64,000 bases of DNA from Fagopyrum homotropicum (Eukaryota; Streptophyta; Magnoliopsida; Caryophyllales; Polygonaceae), in assembly GCA_033239125.1 (NCBI GenBank), contig BSWB01000005.1, positions 99,447,994-99,511,993 on the forward strand. Direction: 5' to 3'. Shown here piece by piece: positions 46,774 to 58,950 of the stretch. A program made the translations under genes and the position numbers. Below the pieces are notes generated by a model, which was not told the origin of the DNA, made no database searches, and was given only the letters and a program-made list of their open reading frames with translations. Each line of letters starts with the position of its first letter. Within the stretch, counting starts at the first letter, position 1.

Positions 46774-46959
46774 AAGGTATTGAACTTACGTTCTTGTTTT
46801 CTTTCTTAGATTAGTTTATTTTAGTTGTTTTTGCTTTGTTTTTCCCTCGATACCTCCCGGTATGTTATGTTTTTGGATGTAGGAATAAGGATTGGGCAAA
46901 GGAAAGAAGCCAAAGTTTGAAGGAATTGACGAAACTTGGATTTTGGCACACAACAGAGA

Positions 46960-47116
46960 CTTCCACGCCCTAAACCACGGTCGTGGAAGTAACAGGTGAC
47001 CGTAATTCCCCAAAATCAAGCAAAATTCATCAAAACCACAGTTTTCGTACATTTCCACGGCCGTGGAATGCCCCGAGTGACCGTAATTTTCAAAAATTTT
47101 ATGGCCACTATATAAA
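46960..47116 (+). promoter_or_regulatory. Putative internal promoter of element D
   Basis: CACGGTCGTGG (about 46977) and a perfect CCACGGCCGTGG (47055-47066) lie within 150 bp upstream of a TATA box (TATATAAA, 47109-47116). The env-like ATG follows at 47553. Same architecture as 15198-15377 in element A, but with the other palindrome. Confidence 0.5.
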
Positions 47117-47552
47117 CCACCTTCCTTTATAAAAACACATCCAAAACCCAAATCCACGCCCAAAATCGCCGCCACCCTTCCTCAACCCGTGATTCTTCGT
47201 TCGGAGTCCGATTCGATCGGTTCTTGAGCCTAAAGTAGAGCATTTTTGATCATCTACAAGATCCAAGAAACAAACTGAGTGAACAATCCACGATAGAGAA
47301 GGAATTTGGATTTGAAAGATCCAAACCCTAGGTTTTTCTCCCTTTTCTCTAGTTTGTCAATTTAGTTCAATTTCTTCGCAAGAATTTAGGAGAACTGAAT
47401 GAGATTGGAATTGGAATTAGTCTAGGACAGTGGTTGCTGAGTTTGGTGTGAAACCGTTGTGATTTGAGAGAAACAGACCAAAACCACGGTCTCTGTACGT
47501 TCCACAGCCGTGGTTTACCAAGAACAGACCGTAATTTTCACTATTGTTGAGA
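47117..47552 (+). other. Element D leader of the env-like gene
   Basis: Non-coding leader, collinear with those of A and B. It carries further palindrome words (CCACGGTCTC, CCACAGCCGTGG near 47485-47515) shortly before the ATG. Confidence 0.6.
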
Positions 47553-48956
47553 AAAATGTTTAGGATAAAGTCTAGCAGGAACAAGAAGAGGAAAGATGAT
47601 AGTTCTTCCTCTTCCCAACCCCCTCCTAATGAACCACCATCACCACCACCTCCTAGACTCCCAAGGATCCATGAAGATTACCTAGGAGCCTTAGAAAGGA
47701 TTGAGAAGAGGCCAATCATAGGGCCTAGATACCTTCTCCTAGAAGAGCTTGAGCCGCTCAATGTTGTGAACGACTTGACATGGCTCTTGGATAGAGCTGG
47801 ATTGATCGTCTTCTCCGCTATTAGAGAGGACGCCTATGAGGAGATAACAAGGGAGTTTGTGACTTCCTTTGAGCATAGCCATGTGAACTGCATGGTCTCT
47901 TTCAGGTTGATGGAGGAGAACTATGAGTTCTCCATCATTCAGTTTGGAGCATTCTTTGGGTTCCATGAGAGCTTCAATGATAGGTTTCCTAGTGGGGTGT
48001 ATGCTAAGGATTTTTGGGAAGATATTGCCATGATATATGCTAGTGAGGATCGTTGGCAACCGGCCGACACCAAGGCTAAGCTCATCTACCACTTAGCCTT
48101 GAAGATAACTCATAGCGTCCTTTCGGAGTGTCTTTTCCCTAGGACCGAGACCCCACAAAAGATTAAAACCGATGAGCTCTTCCTCCTTTATTGTATGCTT
48201 ACCGGTAGACCCGCCGATTGTGCCACCCTCCTTGTCTCCACCATGAGTAAATTGAAGAACAAGAAAGCCGGGAACATTGGTTATGGGGGTATGGTGACTC
48301 ATATAGCCAACCAATTAGGAATAGACTACTCCGCTTGTACTAGGATAGCGGCGAGACCTTTGGGTCTCAACGGGCTCATGACTAGAGGCCTTATCTTTCC
48401 CCGCCACCAAGCTCCACCTACCGCAGCCATGCCATGGGAGGAGAGAGGTGATAGAGGTATCCTATGGCTTCCCGAGTACTCCATTATGCTAGGCCGCCAT
48501 AATTAGAAGGTGACCTTCGCAGCCATGCATGCGAATAGGCTTGTAGCTCCCCCATATGTGCCGGATGAGGTTCCAGCTGGGGACGATGATGAGGAGATGG
48601 GAGGAGGAGATGATCATGATGTAGGAGGTGCTGAGCATGATTTTGACACATTTCCGGACCAGTCGGCCGCTTTCCCGGACCCACCTAGGCGATCTCCCCG
48701 CCCTTCTAGACCTTCCGGTGCCTCTTCTTCACGAAGGGCTAGCGTGAGTGAGAGGCCAACTTGGATGGAGACTCCACCCGCTTGGTATGGAGAGCAACCG
48801 TCATGGATGGGAGCTGCTCCTCCATGGTATGAGCAGGCACCGGTGGCACCGACTCCTCCTCCTCAGGACGCTCCAGCATGGTATAGACAACCGCCGGACT
48901 GGTACTCGCAGCTTTCGGGATGGGCTACCGATCTTTCGAGGAGAGTGGGATGTTGA
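47553..48956 (+). pseudogene. Element D env-like / ATHILA ORF1-type gene with one nonsense codon
   Basis: ATG at 47553 (MFRIKSSRNKKRK) is preferred over the in-frame TTG nine bases upstream. The core closely follows the B protein. A TAG at 48504-48506 replaces the Trp codon that B has in GRHNWKATF (G-to-A type). The frame then continues to 48956 through an acidic stretch, an Arg/Ser/Pro stretch and Trp-rich repeats (PTWMETPPAWY, PSWMGAAPPWY, PAWYRQPPDWY). No signal peptide or membrane span. The C-terminal repeats differ completely from the heptad repeats of A. Confidence 0.85.
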
Positions 48957-49603
48957 TTGACCGCCGCCTCCTCCACAGTGATGATGTTGATTGACCGCCG
49001 GTTTGAGCCACCACACCGCCATTAGTGAGTTTTTTTAGCTTTTCTTTTCTTTTCTTTATTTATTTTGAACATTGAGGACAATGAATGTTTCAAGTATGGG
49101 GTGGGGTGTGACTATCGTTTGTAATAACTCTACTCACTTTGCTTTGCATGACTATGAACACTTGCAAGTTTCCTTTCCTTGTCACACGTTTCATTATTGC
49201 ATTGCATGAAAAAGGCTTTGAAAAACCCATAAAAATTTGAAAAGATTTTGTGCTTCTAAGATTAGAGATGATTTCTATGATAAGAACTACTTGTGGAATG
49301 AATTTTTTACGACAATTGTATGCTTGAATTGAATTATGAATTGTGAAGAGGTTGAGTATGTTGTTTATCCTTGCTTGCAAGTTTCATAATGTGAAGGTTT
49401 ATATCTAAATCATATTGAGAAACGAAGGTTGAAATCACAATATAAGTTCTTATACTTCTTTATGAAATGATTAAGGCACCTCGATTTTCTTACTTCTTTC
49501 TTTGATCATTTAGCCCCTCAATGAAAATAATTGCCTCCTTTACCTATCCAGGAATTAGGAAGAGTTGATTTTGGCATGTTTGATGTGGAAGGACCATGAA
49601 AGC
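48957..49603 (+). other. Element D 3' non-coding region, part 1
   Basis: No gene. Hairpin 49070-49083 (stem CATTG/CAATG, loop AGGA) and AAGTATGGGGTGGGG (49092-49106), the internal PPT-like module. It ends at AAAGC (49599-49603), the left target-site duplication of element F. Confidence 0.72.
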
Positions 49604-51448
49604 TATTACGCTAAGATTTGTAGCACGCAAAAGTCTTAAATTTATAACTCGATATACTTTTCGTAACTCCTAGCGAACCCACAGTGTATGAGTCGTTTTG
49701 TAGTAAGGATAGTATTCCGACGTCGAACACAAAGACTAAGGTGAAATCGAATCAAATAAGTGACTAAGGATAGTGTAAATCTAGTCTAAGAAAAGAGAAA
49801 GGAATAAAGAAAAGAAAATCACAATGTTTTTGGATTGGTTTTGTGGTGATCAAGCAAGGATCACAAATCATGCAAGATTGGCAAATCAAACGAACAACTA
49901 AGCTAGCAACTCAAACAAGCAAAACAAACACTAGATATGTGATCAAAGAGAGAAAAGCGGATTCTAGGGGTTAGGAATTCCGGTTATGGCATTTGACTCA
50001 AGCTTCTAATCAACCTTGGACTAGCTATGGTATGTTGGGAAGGAATGTTTCTCAAATAGGGTCAATCACCAGGTAGGTCTCATGATTTACTAATCCCGCA
50101 ACTAAGGTCCTATCATCGGATATGTTGGGAAACCTTGGACTAGCTATGGTATGTTGGGAAACCTACACAAACCTGATTGCTATCTAGGGGTCTAACCTCT
50201 CCTTACCGGGTAAGTCTCGGGAAGGCAAGTCCTAAACATCAATCCTAGCACACTCAGTCCAATAGTGGCTTATGAGGCTCACTACTACCTAGAGTTCGTC
50301 ATCATTGGTAATTAAACTCGGAAATCACCGGGTAGGTCTCTTTCTTCACTTAGTTTGCTAGCATTAGGTCACCCTAAACTAGATTAAGCTTAACAAACAC
50401 TAGGATTTCAAAAATCTAACATCCTAACATTCAGATTTATCAATACAAGCACAACAGAATCAAACCACGGGCAGATCATCAGAACCACGGCCGTGGGTGT
50501 ATAAGAACAGACCGTGATTTGTAACAGCAGTTAAGTACGAGCAAGCAAATCATCCAAAGATACATTTAAGTCTATTCTATCATAGTCCAATCCATAACCA
50601 TCATTCCTTAACCCTAGAATCTTAACTACTTAGCCAACAACATGCATTTTAACAATCAAACTCAACAAGCATACATTCATGGCTTCCATACCAAGAAAAT
50701 GAAATGAAAGAGAAATGAAGCAAGTAGAACAAGAAAACCAAGCTGAATAAATGTTAAGAAAGACTTATAACCTTTCAAAAGAAGGTACAAATCGTTCCTT
50801 ATAAATCCTTGCAAAATGTCTTCAACAAGTTCACTCAAAAGTCACTCAAAAACTCTAAAAACTCTAAGAGTAATGTTCTTCTTCTTCTTCTTCTCCAAAT
50901 GAGAGTGTTTTTATTCCCCCCCAAGTGTAGCCTCCAATGGAATGTTATAGAATGAGAGAGTGTGGGAGAGGATGTGTGTGAGAATCAGCCTGCAAGACCA
51001 CTTATATCCTCCATCCAGGGCAAGAGTCGGTTATGGAGATCGTGGGACAGCTGTCACAGCTGTCCAGAGGGAACCACGGTCAAAACCACGGGCGTGGAAT
51101 CTAGGTCTGGACCGTGGTTTTGCTCAGACAACACTCTTTTGATCGTTAAGCCATGAGTTGGTACAAGGCATGCACCAACAAGGTCCTATGTGTTCTCCTT
51201 AGCTCCTTGCTTGCTTCTTAATGAGTCCGGAGGTGTGTCATCGCAAGGAATGATCCTCGAATGTATCGATTAAGCTCCAAAAGCTCCCTAAAATACGTAC
51301 TAAACCGACAATAGTTCGTGTAGAGGTCTATCTCAACAATATGCATGAATCAAACGTAAACGTCATGAACTAATGCCAAACTATGCATGAATAGCGGGAA
51401 AAATTATCTAAATTGATACCTAAACTAACGTCATAAATTGTGTTATCA
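49604..51448 (-). repeat. Element F 3' LTR (1845 bp)
   Basis: In element sense it runs from TGATAACACAATTTATGACG (51448) to CTTAGCGTAATA; the final CA has become TA by one substitution relative to the 5' LTR. It contains CCACGGCCGTGG (50485-50496), a TATA box (plus-strand TTATATC, 51002-51008) with CACGGGCGTGG-type words just upstream (about 51074-51120), and a local duplication around 50020-50160 absent from the 5' LTR. Confidence 0.92.
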
Positions 51449-53148
51449 AAATACCCCATACTTAAGATTTGCTCGTCCCCGAGCAAGGTCCAACTATAGG
51501 CTAAGAGATTACACGATTTATGAATGCAGAAAAACAACCAAATCTTTTTGGAGTTGTGCTTCATAAGATGGATCACCTTCATAGTCATGTTTCATGGCAA
51601 TGGACAAACGATCATGCATCAAATGAATGAAGGCATTAAAAGAAAATTATACTTAACTCAAAAGCATGCATGCAAGGTGAAAATGAAGAACTCAAGATGA
51701 TCATGAGTATATCCAATCTAGATCACTAAGTCTTACACACATGCAAATAGGTCACAAGGACTTAGGAAAGAAGAGGCCAAGAAACATTGTGAATAGGTGG
51801 GAATTTTTTAGGTCATGTGATGCTAATCCGGGAAAGGAACTAACTCCACAATTTCATTTTTTATCAACTTCCCCACAAGTGTATATTTTTCTCCATCTTT
51901 TCTTTCTTTTCTTTTCTTTTTCACTTTCTTTTTCTTTCACTTATTTTTGACACAATGGCATTGGTGTACAAAAGCCGAAACCTTGGTGATTAGCGGACCT
52001 CGGGATTTCTCCGAGGTGCCTCACACCGGGCACACATACCAATTCTTGTTAGGACATTCGGTTTATCCGACTTTGGCAAGGCACAAACACCCGATTATGT
52101 GAATGGTGCCGAGTTACTCGTCATCAAAACCAAAGTCCCCAAACCTAAATTTTTTTCTACACTTTTCACAACAAATTCAGCACTTCATTCACAACATTCA
52201 TTCATCAAAAATTTCACCCACACTTGCTTTTCACACACATCAACACACTAGCATGCTCCTATTCCCGGATGGGTCAAAAGAGTTCAAATTTTATATCAAT
52301 TGAGGTGCTCAAACAACATGATCAAGATGAGAAGTAGAGAAAGATGAATTGCTTTAATCACTCCTAAATGATGTGCAAGAACTAGCATGTAATTTCGACT
52401 ATCAATCCTTAATCCAATCAAGGCAAACATCATGATCACAATCCATACATGGGATTCAGGATAAGTAATTCAAGTCCACATATGCATACATCCATTCAAC
52501 ACATAAGGCCATCCATAGCCAATTCACAAAACAATCTCGTCATAAGGGTCATATCCAAACTTAGAAGCATTAAATTTTTTTTAACATTTTCTGATTTTTT
52601 TGGAATTTTCGAAATATATATATACAATGCAAAACATAATGAAACATGTGACAATATTAAATGATCCTAGATGCTAATCATGCAAATGATCATGAAAACC
52701 CCACCCCATACTTAGAAACACATTGTCCCCAATGTGCAAATCAAGTAAAGAAGAGTGAAAGAGAGTCCTCACAATGTAAAAATGGTGTTGCTTTGGTATT
52801 TTGGTTCACTCATGTGGAGTGATGGTGGATGATCAATCAAAGGTGGTAGAGAGCTCTCGATGTTCGTTATGGCGTCGGGACCCGCGCGAGGCACCGCTAG
52901 CCCTCCAAGTCCCACGTCCGCTCCACCCACGTTTGATGCAGGATCATCATCATCATCCTCATGCCTTGCAAGGCTTCCATGCTACAAAGTTTCTAGCACA
53001 CAAACACCAAACACACACAAACACACAAAAACAAAAACAGAAAAATGAAAACCAAAACAAAAACGAAAAGGGAAAGACATGTACCAATAGGCTGCCTCCC
53101 ATCAAGCGCTTCTTTAAGGTCATTAGCTTGACCAAATTCGGGGGTGTT
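51449..53148 (-). other. Element F 3' non-coding region; env-like gene absent
   Basis: No gene supported. In element sense: post-pol block (about 53090-53111), a remnant spacer, hairpin 52719-52736 (CACATTG/CAATGTG, loop GGGA) with AAGTATGGGGTGGGG (52699-52713), conserved block around 51970-52140 with hairpins at 52017-52034 (GTGCC/GGCAC) and 51998-52018 (ACCTCGG/CCGAGGT), then hairpin 51469-51486 (TTGCTCG/CGAGCAA, loop GGGA) and the 3' PPT. The stems differ in sequence from A, B and D but keep pairing. Confidence 0.72.
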
Positions 53149-55019
53149 TCACTCAAGGTGAAGTGGGGCAATCATATCCACCGGAGCTCCCGGGATATAC
53201 TTCTTCAAACGGTGCCCATTCACCTTAAAATCTCCACAATGCTCCCCTCCTATCTCAACCGCTCCATGGGGAAAGACCTTCTTCACCACATAAGGACCCA
53301 TCCATCTTGACTTTAGCTTTCCGGGGAAGAGCCGCAGACTTGAGTTGAAGAGAAGGACTAAGTCACCTTCACTCAACTCCTTTGGGATGAGACGCTTGTC
53401 ATGCCAACGCTTGGTCCTTTCCTTGTAGATCCGGGCGTTTTCGTAGGCATCCAACCGGATCTCCTCAAGAGCATTGATGTCTAGCAATCTCTTCTCACCG
53501 GCTTCCTTGAGGTCAAAACTCAGCCACCTAATGGCCCAATACGCCTTATGCTCCATCTCCACCGGTAGGTGGCAAGACTTGCCATAAACTAGCTTGTAGG
53601 GAGTGGTGTCAATCGGTGTCTTGAAGGCGGTTCTATAAGCCCACAAAGCATCATCAAGCTTCATAGCCCAATCTTTTTTTGTCCTAGAAACCGTCTTCTC
53701 AAGTATCCCTTTGATCTCCCGGTTGGAGATTTCCACTTGGCCACTAGTTTGGGGATGGTAAGGTGTTGCCACCTTATGAGTCACCTCATACTTAGCCAAA
53801 AGTGTCCCAAAGTTCCTATTGGTAAAATGCTTCCCTCCATCACTTATGATCACTCCTGGTGTTCCAAACCTAGGGAAAATGACTCGGTTGAAGAACCGCA
53901 CCACAACTTTGGCATCATTTGTTGGAGAGGCGATTGCCTCTACCCATCTCGACACATAATCCACCACCAATAGAATGTAGAGGTTGCCACATGAAGAGGG
54001 GAATGGCCCCATGAAGTCCACACCCCACACATCAAACACTTCAACCTCTTGTATGTTTTTCAAGGGCATCTCATTCCTCCTTGAGATGTTGCCCGTCTTT
54101 TGGCAAGCATCACATGCCACTACAAAATTCTACACATCCCTAAACAAGTGAGGCCAATAGAAGCCGGATTGCAATACCTTTGCACACGTCTTGTGTCAGC
54201 TAGCATGACCTCCACATGGAAAGGAGTGACAATGGCGGATCACACTCTCCACCTCATCCTCCGGGATGCACCTCCTAAAGACTCCATCCGGTCCTCTCTT
54301 GAACAAGAGAGGCTCGCTCCAATAGTAATGCCTCACATCCTTGAAGAACTTTTTCCTTTGGGCATACGATAGACCGGGTGGCACCTCTTCACACACAAGG
54401 TAGTTTACTATGTCCGCATACCATGGCTCACTCCCTCTAAAAACTTGAAGTAAACACTCCTCCATCATTTACAATTGCTCATCCCGGAATGAGTCATCAA
54501 TCGGGATGTCATCTCTCTCAATCTCCAATTGTGGTAGCCTACTAAGATGGTCCGCCACTGAATTTTCGGAACCCTTCTTGTCCCGAATTTCCAAATCAAA
54601 CTCTTGGAGGAGAAGGATCCCCCGAATGAGGCGTGGGTTGGCATCCTTCTTTGTGAGGATATAATGGATCGCAACATGATCCTTGTACACAATGAACTTG
54701 GCTCCCACAAGATATGACCGGAAATTCTCAAAGGCATACACCACTGCTAGCAACTCCTTCTCGGTTGTGGCATAGTTCAGTTGGGCGTCATCTAGCGTCT
54801 TGTTAGCATAATAGATGGCATGTGTAAGCCCATCTTTCCTTTGTCCCAAAACAGCCCCAACGGCCACATCACTTGCATCAAACATGATCTCAGACGGAAG
54901 GCTCCAATCCGGAGGTTGCATGATAGGGGCGGAGATCAAGGCATTCTTCAACCTACAAAACGCTTCAAGGGAATCCTTGGAGAAAACAAACTCAACATCT
55001 TTCATTAGTAGGTTAGTGA
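53149..55019 (-). pseudogene. pol: Element F pol, 3' part (RNase H and integrase)
   Basis: Continues after solo LTR G: LTNLLMKD, RNase H (FDASDVAVGAVLG with Cys changed to Phe, EKELLAV, KDHVA instead of TDHSA, VADHLSR), then a stop at 54469, the zinc region (HCHSFPCGGHAS), a TGA at about 54193-54195, and an otherwise open integrase (53149-54120; CDACQKTG, DFMGPF, SDGGKHF, VEISNREIK, WMGPYVV). The integrase triad is intact, but the frame breaks disable the polyprotein. Confidence 0.88.
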
Positions 55020-55024
55020 GAGGC

Positions 55025-56544
55025 TGACCGAAGGTATTTCTATGGTCGTCTATACCCAATCAAAAGTAAATCCCGACTTAGCACTAAGAACAAGTATAGT
55101 GATTAAGTAAGGGTCGAACCCAAGAGAGTTAAGGTGTTTTAGATGCAGTTATTGATTATAATGACAAGTGACACAAAAGGGGGGGGGGGTTGGTTGAATT
55201 GATGCACAAAAACTTATGAAAACGATGAATACGACAAGTAAGACAATAATGGATGCATCCACACTAGGTTGATTCTAAGCATGCAATTGCTACTTTGGTG
55301 CATTCCTTTTACAAGTTTTTAAGTAATCTCCCGTCTCGATCATACATATGTGTTGAGCCAACCGGCATCAACACAACTTAACCTATTAAAATTCCGTAAA
55401 CCTACAAGAACAAATAACAAGTTAGCATTCAAACAAAGACTAAGGAATATAAAGAGAAGATTAAAACCGTTAAACTTATCTTTATATTTGTGTTCCTTTT
55501 CTTTAAGTAATTACAACCCGTTATTACTTAAAGTTGCTACTAGATTAAAGACCCGAACCCGGAACCTGTTAATCCTAGTTGTTTACATGCACTTTAGAAC
55601 CTAAGGTGATCAATCTCAAGTGATATTTAACATGTAATTAGACAATAGAGATCAAGGAAACACAAAGCATTACTGAATAAAAACTTATATTAAAAAGAAC
55701 TTACAACCAAAGTAACAAAGCAGCTTCAAACCAACCCAATGTAGCAAGGGAGTTAGCAACTCATTACAATGGAAAACTCAAGTCTAAAATGGATTTTGAG
55801 GGGAAAAACATGGATCATTCTAGTAATCAGCCATGGACTATTTATACTACAAAAGACACTTAATTAGGAGTAAATAGCCGGCCTAAAGCAGCCACCTTTA
55901 ATGCCATAAAGGTGCTGTAAACAGCCGGAGTAAAGCTTCTGGCGTTAAACCGCAAGGGCGGCCTTCAGGAACCGCAGGGGCGGTTTAGGCAAAATCGGTT
56001 GATCTTCTTCCTGACCGCAGGGGCGGCTAGGCACTTCCGCTGGGGCGGATCTTCAATGCTTCTTCAACGTCTAACTCTTCAACTGCTTGCCGTTACTGAT
56101 GTTAAAGCGCAGGGGCGCCTTGAGGCCAACGCAGGGGCGGTGACACAGACTCTTCACCTTCCAGCTCCCAAGGCGAGGTGCAGGTAGGGCGTAGTGGAGG
56201 GCGCAGGGGCGCTGGTCTTCGTCTTGTCAAGGCAAGTCACCGCAGGGGTGCCGATGGTTGGCGCAGGGACGGTGACGTGCATCTTGGCCGGCACTGGTGA
56301 AGGCGCAGGGAGCGCTTCAGTGAGAAGTGTTACCCGCTGGGGAGGCTTCAAGGACCCGCAGGGGCGGTGGGGCAACAGAAGCTTTGCTTCGTGATCGATC
56401 TTCACTCCTAAGTGCTTATAACTCCTTCCTTAGCTTCTTCTGATCTTCTTCTTTTGGACCAAGGAGTTAGTAGCATAAACCGACACTAATGCAATAAAAA
56501 GACTCTAAAAATACCCTAAATGATAGTGATTTCATGACCTATCA
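55025..56544 (-). mobile_element. Solo LTR G (1520 bp) with TSD GAGGC inside F pol
   Basis: Flanked by GAGGC at 55020-55024 and 56545-56549. In element sense it runs TGATAGGTCATGAAATC to CTTCGGTCA. It has a TATA box (TATAAAT, about 55840-55846 on the plus strand) with a dense upstream cluster of CGCAGGGGCG words (about 55935-56370). The 3' part (TTGGGTTCGACCC) resembles the end region of the other Athila-like LTRs. No full-length relative is in the window, so the family is inferred from LTR form only. Confidence 0.85.
55935..56370. repeat. CGCAGGGGCG word cluster in solo LTR G
   Basis: About ten copies of CGCAGGGGCG or close variants (CGCAAGGGCGG, CGCTGGGGCGG, CGCAGGGGTG), often flanked as an interrupted palindrome CCGC-AGGG-GCGG. 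This LTR family thus carries a different dispersed word from its host element F. Confidence 0.85.
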
Positions 56545-58094
56545 GAGGCTTAGAAATTTTAGAGAAATCTTTAATAAACCTCCGGTAGAAACCGGAATGC
56601 CCTAAGAAACTCCTTACCCACTTCACCGAGGTAGGTGGTGGCAACTTCTCTATCGTTTCTATCTTGGCTCTATCAACCTCAATGCCTCGTTGGGAAACCA
56701 AATGTCCCAATACAATGCCTTCACTTACCATGAGGTGGCATTTCTCCCAATTCAAAAAAAGGTTAGTTTCCTCACATCTCTTCAACACCAAAGACAAGTT
56801 AGGTAAACAATCATCAAATGAAGATCCATAAACCAAGAAATCATCCATAAACACTTCCATGTTTTTTTCAATATATTTAGAAAAGATAGCCATCATACAC
56901 CTTTGAAAGGTTGCGGGTGCATTACACAACCCAAATGGCATTCTCCTATATGCAAATGTTCCCTAAGGACATGCAAATGTTGTTTTCTCTTGGTCATCCG
57001 GGTGAATAGGGATTTGGAAAAACCCACTATAGCCATCTAAGTAACAAAAGTGTGAATGTTGAGCTAATCTCTCTAGCATTTGGTCAATGAAGGAAAGAGG
57101 GAAGTGATCTTTCCTAGAGGCCATATTTAGTTTCCTATAGTCAATACACATTCTCCACCCCGTAACCGTCCTAGTTGGGATTAGTTCATTGTTATCATTA
57201 GTTACTACGGTCATACCACCCTTCTTAGGAACAACATGTACGGGACTAACCCACTTACTATCCGAAATCGGAAAAATGATTCCCGCATCCAGCAATTTAA
57301 GGATCTCTTTCTTGACTACCTCTTTCATTATAGGGTTCAATCTTCTTTGAGGTTCAATTGAAGGTTTGTGATTATCTTCCATCAAAATTTTATGCATGCA
57401 CAAGGAAGGTTTAATGCCAACTAAGTCATCAATGGTATAACCTATAGCTCTCCTATGCAATCTAAACTCATGCAACAATCTATCAAGCTCATCATCATTC
57501 AAAGATGCATTCACAATCACGAGATAAGTAGAATTTTCACCAAGAAAAGCATACTTTAAATGAGAGGGGAGGGGCTTAAGTTCAAGTTTAGGAGGACCTT
57601 TATCAGTTGGAGACAATCCATAAAATGTAGGTTGAGATGATTCTAAAGCCATGGAAGACTCCCCAAGACTCCTTGAAGCTTGATAAAAAAAAACTAAGGC
57701 ACTTTCTGGAGAAACCACGGGAAAAAACCACGACCTCTGGCACAACCACGGTCGTGGAATCTGAGAAGCTGGCACATTTGAGCATTCCAGAGAGTTCCAC
57801 GGGTAAAATTACAGCCGTGGTTCTCCCTCCCTGGCCGTGGTTCCTATAGTTGTTCAGTATAACTTCGTGCACTTCAAATTCAGCACTTGTCTCCTTTTCC
57901 AATGCATCCAAAGCCTTGATTTCTTCATTGCAATCATCCTCAACTCCTTCCTCCATCAAATTCAAGCTATGAACCTTCTCCAAGGGATCCTTGATCAAGA
58001 TTGAGCTCACAACTTCTCTACATTCCTCTTCTTCGACAATGTTGAAGACATCTTCACTAAGGGCCGACCCCTTCATCAGTGTGGATAGCTTGAA
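56545..58094 (-). pseudogene. pol: Element F pol, 5' part (end of protease and RT)
   Basis: Linker with family palindromes (57710-57850), then RT: KWVSPVHVVPKKGG, YLDGYSGFF (about 57030), stop near 56963, PFGLCNAPATFQR, FMDD (about 56840), ending at the G insertion (SKISKPL). The two overlapping frames at 57603-57775 mark a frameshift in the linker. Relative to A and D, about 30 codons of the protease (from after GLGEP to IDFV, near 58250) are deleted and the rest is out of frame. Confidence 0.88.
57705..57850. repeat. F-family palindrome cluster in the protease-RT linker
   Basis: CACGGTCGTGG, CACGACC, CCACGGG, CAGCCGTGG and GGCCGTGG words at the same polyprotein position as in D and A. Confidence 0.8.
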
Positions 58095-58095
58095 C

Positions 58096-58950
58096 TTAAT
58101 ATTCTCTTATCCTATGTTGAAGGAGAGGATTCCATTTTTTCAATCCAATAAACATCCGGATGTGGCTAAGAATGGCCTCCATAAGATGATAGGAACCGAG
58201 TAGTCCGCCGGGATATCCAAAATAACAAAATCGATTTGGCTCCCCTAGCCCAACCTTGTTGCAAAGTGCAAGCGGGATGATGCTTACACTTGCTCCAAGA
58301 TCACATAGGGATTCATATTGCACTTCTCCAACCCCAATTGGCACACAAAAAGATCCCGGATCTCTTAGTTTAGGAGGAATCTCCTCCCTCATAGTTTGAA
58401 TCAAATCCAAAGATCTCTTTGTCATTCTAACTTCTCCATACTCCTCCAACTTCCTCTTGTTGGAGAGTATTTCCTTCAAAAATTTTCCATAGGCCGGCAT
58501 ACCTAGAACAGCATCAATGAACGGAATATTAATATGTAATTTCGACATAATTTCAAGGAATTTACCGAAGTGTTTGTCCAAGCGAGCTCTTTCTCGTGAT
58601 TGTGGGAATGGTAGTGGTGGCTTGTATGGAGGCGGTGCCACATATGTTGGCACATCATCCTTGCTCTTGCCTCCTTCTTCTTGCAATGACTCTTCTTCCA
58701 CCACTACTTGCTTTCCCTTGTCATTCCCCTTTGGTAAGGGATCCTTCAAGCACAACCCACTCCTTGTTGTAATGGCCAACACTTGGCCTCTTGGATTATC
58801 TTCGGTCCTTCCGGGAAGCTTTCCCGGATCCCTTTGTGCTTCACCCGCCTTTTGGAACACTTGTGCTTCTAGCACCTTTTGAGCTTTAGAAATGGAAGTC
58901 ACCGTGCTCTCAAGTCCACTCAACCTTCCAAGCAATTGTTCAAACATCAT
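58096..58950 (-). pseudogene. Element F gag C-terminus and protease start
   Basis: Contains a coiled-coil stretch (LLGRLSGLESTVTSISKAQ), ITTRSG, the conserved LDKHFGKFLEIMSKLHINIPF segment and the protease active-site stretch CDLGASVSIIP (about 58270-58300), then goes out of frame at the deletion described for the next segment. The junction to the upstream gag segment needs a 1-nt shift near 59000. Confidence 0.82.

Noticed and set aside
52801..53310. 169-codon plus-strand ORF in the F 3' region
   Set aside because: It crosses the antisense of the integrase end and the post-pol block; composition is low-complexity and no homologue is recognised.
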